64,000 nt of DNA from Paenibacillus piscarius (GTDB taxonomy: Bacteria > Bacillota > Bacilli > Paenibacillales > Paenibacillaceae). The notes beneath the pieces are model-generated. The model was given only the letters and a program-made list of their open reading frames with translations. It did not search any database and was not told where the DNA came from. This document shows, one piece after another, positions 59,466 through 64,000 of the stretch. Both the position numbers and the translations under genes were made by a program. The stretch is from contig NZ_JAIEUI010000021.1 of assembly GCF_022234545.1 (NCBI RefSeq), forward strand, positions 62,001 through 126,000. Reading direction: 5' to 3'. Position 1 is the stretch's first letter; each line of letters opens with the position of its first letter.

Positions 59466-59930
59466 TTATTGAACAGTGAGCTGTCTGTACTTGGCCGTCA
59501 GTTCCTCGAACCACTGCTTATCCTGCAGCGTCAGGGCGAAATCAATCAACTCCGCAATCTCCTCCGGCTGCAGGTCCGGTGTATCGTTGAAGCTGATCTC
59601 CGCCGAAGCCGCCGCTTCCCCCGCTGAGCCCTCCGCAAAATCATAAGAGAACAACAGCTTGATATCACTCTCCAGAAACTCATTGCGCAGGAAGTAGAGC
59701 ACCTCACACATCAGAACCGGCCGGACATGATTGGTGAAGACGCAATCCATCACTTTAGCCCAATAATGCTGGTTGCTGAGATGCAGCTTATCGTTGGTCA
59801 GAAGATACTGCTCACCCTGAAAATCGTTGACAAACTTAAGTTCAACCGGCTCCATTTTAAAAATACCGGCAATTTGCTTCCTGGTGATATTCAAGATGTC
59901 CTGCGTTTCTAATCTAATCATCTCATGCAC
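59466..59930 (-). CDS. Small protein with IDEAL-like C-terminus
   Basis: A 154-residue acidic cytoplasmic protein. The C-terminal 30 residues (EEIAELIDFALTLQDKQWFEELTAKYRQL) match the IDEAL-domain pattern of Bacillus proteins (small adaptor-like domain with a D-x-x-W-F core). The first 110 residues (ETQDILNITRKQIAGIFKMEPVELKFVNDF, VFTNHVRPVLMCEVLYFLRNEFL) are not recognised. RBS AGAGG upstream. No clear partner gene; it is alone between hemH and an AT-rich spacer. Confidence 0.55.
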   Translation of the reverse strand: MHEMIRLETQDILNITRKQIAGIFKMEPVELKFVNDFQGEQYLLTNDKLHLSNQHYWAKVMDCVFTNHVRPVLMCEVLYFLRNEFLESDIKLLFSYDFAEGSAGEAAASAEISFNDTPDLQPEEIAELIDFALTLQDKQWFEELTAKYRQLTVQ

Positions 59931-60195
59931 CCCGTTCCTCTTATTTGGACTCCCCTTAGGCTCTGTAAGCTAAGATTCGACAATAATTTTAATGAATTTA
60001 AAAGTATTATCGACTTTTTCGTATGTATTGTTAATGTTTTTTAAATTAAATTTTAAAAATTCTGTTTCAGCTTGCGTGAAAATGGTTAATTTATTTATTT
60101 TTTTGGACTTAACTATTAGTGTTTAAGGCGGAAACATCGGGTGTATGTGCCATTGCGGCAATGTAATGCGGCCCACGCGCCTCACCCGCTCCGAA

Positions 60196-60448
60196 TGTAA
60201 TCGGTTTTTCGATTACATTTGGTCCACTCGCCGCATCTGCTCCAATTGTAATCGGTTTTTCGATTACATTTGGTCCACTCGCCGCATCCGCTCCAATTGT
60301 AATCGGTTTTTCGATTACATTTGGTTCACTCGCCGCATCCGCTCCAATTGTAATCGGTTTTTCGATTTCATTTGGTCCACTCGCCGCATCCGCTCCAATT
60401 GTAATCGGTTTTTCGATTACATTTGGTCCACTCGCCCACGCAACGTAG
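60196..60448. repeat. 51-bp tandem minisatellite, five copies, each with a hairpin
   Basis: Five hairpins begin at 60196, 60247, 60298, 60349 and 60400, exactly 51 bp apart. Each is TGTAATCG, loop GTTTTT, CGATTACA (the fourth has one stem mismatch), followed by a constant spacer containing TTTGGTCCACTCGCCGCATC. Because 51 is divisible by 3 all frames that are open stay open, giving repeated peptides on both strands (GPNVIEKPITIGADAAS on the minus strand). There is no convincing RBS for either, so I treat it as non-coding. The flanking 59931-60130 is AT-rich without a gene. Confidence 0.85.
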
Positions 60449-60562
60449 GATGTATTTAGTTTTTCGCATATAAAAAGCCACCCAGTCCGCGAGTTCGCGA
60501 AAGACTGAATGGCTCCAAATTTGAGCTCTAGGCAATTTCCAGGGATCACGCCCGGGTCTTCT

Positions 60563-62371
60563 CTAGCTGACGAACAGCGGAACCAGTTGGATGCCCTCTT
60601 GCGGCGAGATCCGCACCAGTCCCTTATCGGAGATGCGCAGGGTCGGGATAACGGCCAGCGCCAGCAGGGATAGGGTCATAAAAGCATAGTTCAGCGTGCA
60701 GCCCGCACTGTACAAAGCCTTGCTGATCGCAGCGGACTGGGCCGCAGCAATCTCGAACGGCTCCGCCGACATCAGCCCGGCAATGGCCAGCGGGAACAAC
60801 GTGGTGCCCGAAGCGGTAATCACCGCAACGCCGCCCTGCGCTTCGGCTACGGCAGACGCGGCCTCTGCCATCAGTGCATCGTCGTTGCCGATAACCAGTA
60901 CATTGTGGCTGTCATGGGCGACCGTCATCGCGATAGCCGCCGGCTCATGGAAGCCGATGCCCTGCACCACGCCCACCGATTTGTTGCCGGTTGCCTTGTG
61001 ACGCTCCAGCACGGCGATTTTGCACAGGCCGTCCTGAACCACCAGCTTGGAGTCAGCTACCGGCAGATCAAGGATCAGCTCCTCTGTCTCCACATGATTC
61101 TCAATGACCCGGATGACCCGCGTGGCAAGAACGCCCTCTTCAACCGGAGCATGGATCACGAAGTCCGCAGGCACCGGAGGCTGGGCCAGATGTACAGAAG
61201 CCAGCACTTCATCCGGGTAAGTGTATCGGCTGAGCTCAGCCGTCATCTTGCCGTTCTCCGCCACAACCACACCGGCCGCGATCGTCGTAACCACATGGAC
61301 ATCCGCCAAATTCCCGTCCAGCAGGATAATGTCCGCACAGGAGCCGGGCGTGATCGAGCCGATGTCGCGGGCGAGGCCGAAGCGCTCGGCGGTGTTGATC
61401 GTCGCCATCTGGAACGCCGTGACCGGCTTCACACCCTGGGCGATGGCATGGCGCACCACAAAGTCCATATGGCCTTCATCGCGCAGCGATTCGGAGCTGC
61501 GGTCGTCGGTCACGAGCATCATCCGGCGCGGGTCCAGCCCGTGCTCGGTATGCGCGGTGATCGTCTGGGCGACATCGTGCCAGGCGGAGCCGCGGCGCAT
61601 TTTGGCATACATTCCCAGGCGTACGCGCTCGATAACATCCTCCGCCGTCACGCACTCATGGTCGCCGGTCACGCCTGCCGCAGCATACACCGGGAGCCGC
61701 CAGTCATCGGACGGCCAGGTGAAGTGTCCGTCTACATACCGTCCCGCCCGCAGCGTAGCCTGAATCTCTCCGAGCATCTTCTCATCGCCATATACTACGC
61801 CGGGGAAGTTCATAACCTCACCCAGCGCAATGACATCCGGGCCCCAGGTGTAGGCTTCAGCCACTTCCTCCGGCCCGATGGAAGCGCCGGTGGTCTCGAA
61901 TTCCGGTCCTGCGGAAGGGACGCACGAAGCCACCTGCATGTATGCAGCCAGCGGCGTGCCGCGCATCTCCTCCAGCATAAGCTTAACACCCTTCAGCCCG
62001 AATACATTGGCAATCTCATGCGCATCGAAGAACCCGCCGGTCGTCCCCAGCGGCAGCACGGCCCGGGCAAATTCCGTGACCGTCAGCTGTGTGCTCTCAA
62101 TGTGGCAATGCCCGTCCAGCAGACCGGGCGCGATATATTTACCGGCAGCATCTATCACCTTCGTGTCTTCACCGATTGTATGGGAGACATCCTTGCCGAC
62201 ATAAGCGATCCGGCCGCCCTGCACCGCCACAGACATCCCGTCCAGAATCTCCCCCGAGCACACATTGACCAGCTTGCCCCCTGTAATCACCAGCGACGCT
62301 TTCCGGTCGCCCCGGGCGGTAGCCACCAGCTCCGGCACGCAGTCGGCCAATGGTTGTCTTGTAAATGTCAT
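60563..62371 (-). CDS. ade: Adenine deaminase
   Basis: The 602-residue amidohydrolase converts adenine to hypoxanthine and ammonia. Motifs: LVITGGKLVNVCSGEI, the metal site IAPGLLDGHCHIESTQLT, GDHECVTAEDVIERVRLGMYAKMRRGSAW, MLVTDDRSSESL, and the C-terminal adenine deaminase domain (NVLVIGNDDALMAEAASAVAEAQGG). Length is normal. I preferred ATG 62371 over GTG 62380 for RBS spacing. It precedes a PucG-like aminotransferase and an allantoate amidohydrolase on the same strand, which together suggest purine use as nitrogen source. Confidence 0.93.
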   Translation of the reverse strand: MTFTRQPLADCVPELVATARGDRKASLVITGGKLVNVCSGEILDGMSVAVQGGRIAYVGKDVSHTIGEDTKVIDAAGKYIAPGLLDGHCHIESTQLTVTEFARAVLPLGTTGGFFDAHEIANVFGLKGVKLMLEEMRGTPLAAYMQVASCVPSAGPEFETTGASIGPEEVAEAYTWGPDVIALGEVMNFPGVVYGDEKMLGEIQATLRAGRYVDGHFTWPSDDWRLPVYAAAGVTGDHECVTAEDVIERVRLGMYAKMRRGSAWHDVAQTITAHTEHGLDPRRMMLVTDDRSSESLRDEGHMDFVVRHAIAQGVKPVTAFQMATINTAERFGLARDIGSITPGSCADIILLDGNLADVHVVTTIAAGVVVAENGKMTAELSRYTYPDEVLASVHLAQPPVPADFVIHAPVEEGVLATRVIRVIENHVETEELILDLPVADSKLVVQDGLCKIAVLERHKATGNKSVGVVQGIGFHEPAAIAMTVAHDSHNVLVIGNDDALMAEAASAVAEAQGGVAVITASGTTLFPLAIAGLMSAEPFEIAAAQSAAISKALYSAGCTLNYAFMTLSLLALAVIPTLRISDKGLVRISPQEGIQLVPLFVS

Positions 62372-62471
62372 CCTCTGCACTCCCTTCCGAGTATATCTAT
62401 TAATTATCTTCTAAAAAACGGCCTTACGCCCCTACCGGGCCGCAAGCCGTCTGATTGAACATTGTATGCTA

Positions 62472-63704
62472 TTATCTACCCTCTGTCTCATATACGTCAA
62501 GTGCCGCCTGCACCGCCTCCCCGGCAGGCACTGTATACCCGTGGCGCACAAGCACAGCCTCCAGCGCGCCAAGCAGGCGCAGCACATTGTTCTCACGGCA
62601 GCTGAAGCCCATCGTTCCGATCCGCCAGATCCTGCCCTGCAGCGGGCCGAACGAGCTGGCAATCTCAATCCCGAAGTGATGCAGCAGCATGGAACGGACC
62701 GACTCCCCGTCGATGCCTGGCGGAATCAGCACGCAGGCAACAACGGCCAGCTTGCTCTCCGCATCCCCGTACAGCTCCAGGTCCATCGCTGCCAGACCGG
62801 CGGTCAGGGCGCGTTCATGCAGCCGGTGCCGGGCGTGACGCGCTTCCAGCCCCTCCTCCAGCACCAGCCGGAGACCTTCACGCAAGGCGTAGAGCATGGA
62901 GGTCATCTCCGTATGATGGTTCAGCCGCCCGGGGCTCCAGTAGTCCTGCAGCATGCCCAGGTCGAAATAGTTACTGCGGATTACCGGCAGCTCGCTTGCA
63001 GCACTTGCGCCGCTCCGCAGGCCCCGCTCGGTCTGTTTGCGCTTCAGCAGCTTGGCCTCGGCCCGGCTGTTATATGTGACCGGAGCCATTCCCGAAGGAA
63101 TCGACAGGCATTTCTGCGTCCCGCCGACCACAGCATCCAGCATCCAGGCATCCGTCTCCACAGGCACCCCGCCGATCGTGGCTACTGCATCCACAATCAG
63201 CAGGGCGTCCTGCTCCCGGCAGGCCCGCCCGATCTCCGCCAGCGGCTGGACACGGCCGGTGGAGGTCTCACCATGGACAATCGCCACCACATCAGGCTTG
63301 AAGCTGCGGATCGCCTCGGTCACCTCCTCCGGCGCGAAGACGCTGCCCCAGCGCTTCTCGATCGTATGCACCTCAGCGCCGCAGCGTTCAGCAATCTCAT
63401 GCAGCAGATGACCGAAGCGGCCGAAGATGGGCACCAGCACCCGGTCCCCCGGTGCAATCAGGCTGACCATCACCGCTTCAATCCCGGAGCGCGAGGTGCC
63501 GTCCACCGGATAAGCCCACTGATTCCCGGTTGCGAACAGCTGGCGCAGCATCTCCATAGTCTCATTCATCATATCGGTGAATTCAGGATCAAATTGCCCC
63601 AGCACCGGATAAGACATAGCCCGCAGCACACGCGGGTCAACCTCAACCGGGCCGGGGGTCATAATACACCGCAAGGACGGCGACAGCTCCCCGTAACGTT
63701 TCAT
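62472..63704 (-). CDS. pucG: Class V aminotransferase, PucG-like (ureidoglycine/alanine-glyoxylate)
   Basis: A 410-residue PLP enzyme: IMTPGPVEVDPRVLRAMSYPVLGQFDPEF, GTSRSGIEAVMVSLIAPGDRVLVP, VHGETSTGRVQPL, DAVATIGGVPVETD, PLP lysine in GGTQKCLSIPSGMAPV, and a C-terminal RIGTMGFSCRENNVLRLLGALE. In B. subtilis PucG transfers the amino group of ureidoglycine to glyoxylate at the end of urate breakdown. Context (adenine deaminase below, M20 amidohydrolase above) supports PucG over a photorespiratory-type alanine-glyoxylate enzyme. Confidence 0.87.
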   Translation of the reverse strand: MKRYGELSPSLRCIMTPGPVEVDPRVLRAMSYPVLGQFDPEFTDMMNETMEMLRQLFATGNQWAYPVDGTSRSGIEAVMVSLIAPGDRVLVPIFGRFGHLLHEIAERCGAEVHTIEKRWGSVFAPEEVTEAIRSFKPDVVAIVHGETSTGRVQPLAEIGRACREQDALLIVDAVATIGGVPVETDAWMLDAVVGGTQKCLSIPSGMAPVTYNSRAEAKLLKRKQTERGLRSGASAASELPVIRSNYFDLGMLQDYWSPGRLNHHTEMTSMLYALREGLRLVLEEGLEARHARHRLHERALTAGLAAMDLELYGDAESKLAVVACVLIPPGIDGESVRSMLLHHFGIEIASSFGPLQGRIWRIGTMGFSCRENNVLRLLGALEAVLVRHGYTVPAGEAVQAALDVYETEGR

Positions 63705-63734
63705 GCCTCTCTCCCCCTTCGGTATTCAATGGTT

Positions 63735-64000
63735 CTACGTAGCCGCAGCTCCATTCTCTGTATAAGCCAATCTATATAACATGGCCGTCAGCACTTCCAG
63801 TCCGGCCGCCAGGTCCTCCGGTGAAGTGTATTCCTCAGGCGAGTGGCTGATTCCTGCGCGGCTGGGCACGAAGATCATTGCGGCCGGGCAGCGCGGAGCG
63901 AACAGCTGGGCATCATGCCCCGCCCCGCTGACCATGCTCCTGTAGGGCATTCCCTGCTGGCGGCAGATGTCTTCAAGCGCTGCGCACAGCTCCTGATCCA
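63735..64000 (-). CDS. Allantoate amidohydrolase-like M20 enzyme, C-terminal part
   Basis: The last 87 or so residues of a zinc amidohydrolase that continues beyond the window: ICRQQGMPYRSMVSGAGHDAQLFAPRCPAAMIFVPSRAGISHSPEEYTSPEDLA. SGAGHDA and FVPSRAGISHSPEE are the C-terminal metal and substrate motifs of the AllC/PucF, beta-ureidopropionase and carbamoylase group. It is 30 bases before the PucG-like gene on the same strand, and allantoate hydrolysis yields ureidoglycine, the PucG substrate, so AllC/PucF is the best reading. Confidence 0.82.
   Translation of the reverse strand, partial: DQELCAALEDICRQQGMPYRSMVSGAGHDAQLFAPRCPAAMIFVPSRAGISHSPEEYTSPEDLAAGLEVLTAMLYRLAYTENGAAAT

Noticed and set aside
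60196..60448. Possible CRISPR array
   Set aside because: The copies are directly tandem with no unique spacers and no cas genes are near.
60109..60549. 146-codon minus-strand and 104-codon plus-strand frames across the 51-bp repeat
   Set aside because: The frames are open only because the period is a multiple of three; neither has a convincing RBS, and the peptides are just the repeat in translation. Kept as a repeat, with coding left as a test.
60905..62458. Long plus-strand frame (517 codons) opposite adenine deaminase
   Set aside because: It is antisense to a gene with full adenine deaminase motifs; its Arg/His/Gln-rich composition is typical of a shadow frame.
62466..63779. Long plus-strand frame (437 codons) opposite the PucG-like gene
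   Set aside because: It is an antisense shadow with no domain; the minus strand has PLP-enzyme motifs throughout.

Overview
The window looks like chromosomal DNA from a Paenibacillus-type, spore-forming Firmicute. The evidence is a complete sporulation factor SigK with a sigma-E-like promoter, a secreted enzyme ending in three S-layer homology (SLH) repeats, several LplB/LplC-type sugar permeases with a large membrane-sensor AraC regulator, strong GGAGG ribosome-binding sites, many GTG/TTG starts, and moderately high GC in genes with AT-rich spacers. No rRNA, tRNA, IS element or CRISPR array was seen.

Layout. (1) 1-6001, minus strand: a tightly coupled eight-gene operon holding an SbnA-like PLP enzyme, a GH88-like protein, CitD-like carrier, CitE-like lyase, a SerRS-like amino acid:carrier ligase, CitG, CitX and an MFS transporter. 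It has the carrier-modifying half of citrate lyase but no citF or citC. The SerRS-like enzyme sits where an acyl ligase is expected. This is the best candidate for an undescribed pathway. (2) 6202-9730: response regulator, kinase with a very short outside loop, and an ABC-2 exporter. (3) 9799-17829: AraC sensor-regulator, sugar ABC importer, DUF1861 protein and GH130 phosphorylase, a mannoside-type utilisation locus with a cre-like site over its promoter. (4) 17871-26157: alpha/beta hydrolase, SLH-anchored amidase chimera, GH2 beta-galactosidase and its AraC regulator. (5) 26160-29697: a diverged sigK fragment, intact sigK, a frameshifted PP2C-like gene, a GNAT and a TetR. (6) 29970-37779: secreted protein, MacA/MacB-type exporter and a two-component system in one head-to-tail run. 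(7) 37880-40379: CPBP protease, HD hydrolase, PspC, PspA.

(8) 40475-50762: a sulfur-scavenging locus resembling the B. subtilis ytm/yxe operons (two flavin monooxygenases, M20 deacylase, cystine-type ABC importer, LysR, GNAT) with two additions, a sarcosine-oxidase-like flavoenzyme and a DinB-fold protein. (9) 50878-54865: divergent TerD-vWA and exonuclease-TerD fusions, then YhaM. (10) 55137-59930: a small Cys-containing protein, a large six-module FMN-binding surface protein with Rex-like operators upstream, a ferrochelatase of proteobacterial sequence type, and an IDEAL-like protein. (11) 59931-60562: AT-rich DNA and a 51-bp hairpin minisatellite. (12) 60563-64000: purine salvage/catabolism (adenine deaminase, PucG-like aminotransferase, start of an allantoate amidohydrolase).

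All functions are read from sequence motifs and neighbourhood; no database search was possible. Start codons were moved from the longest open frame wherever a clear ribosome-binding site favoured an internal start.
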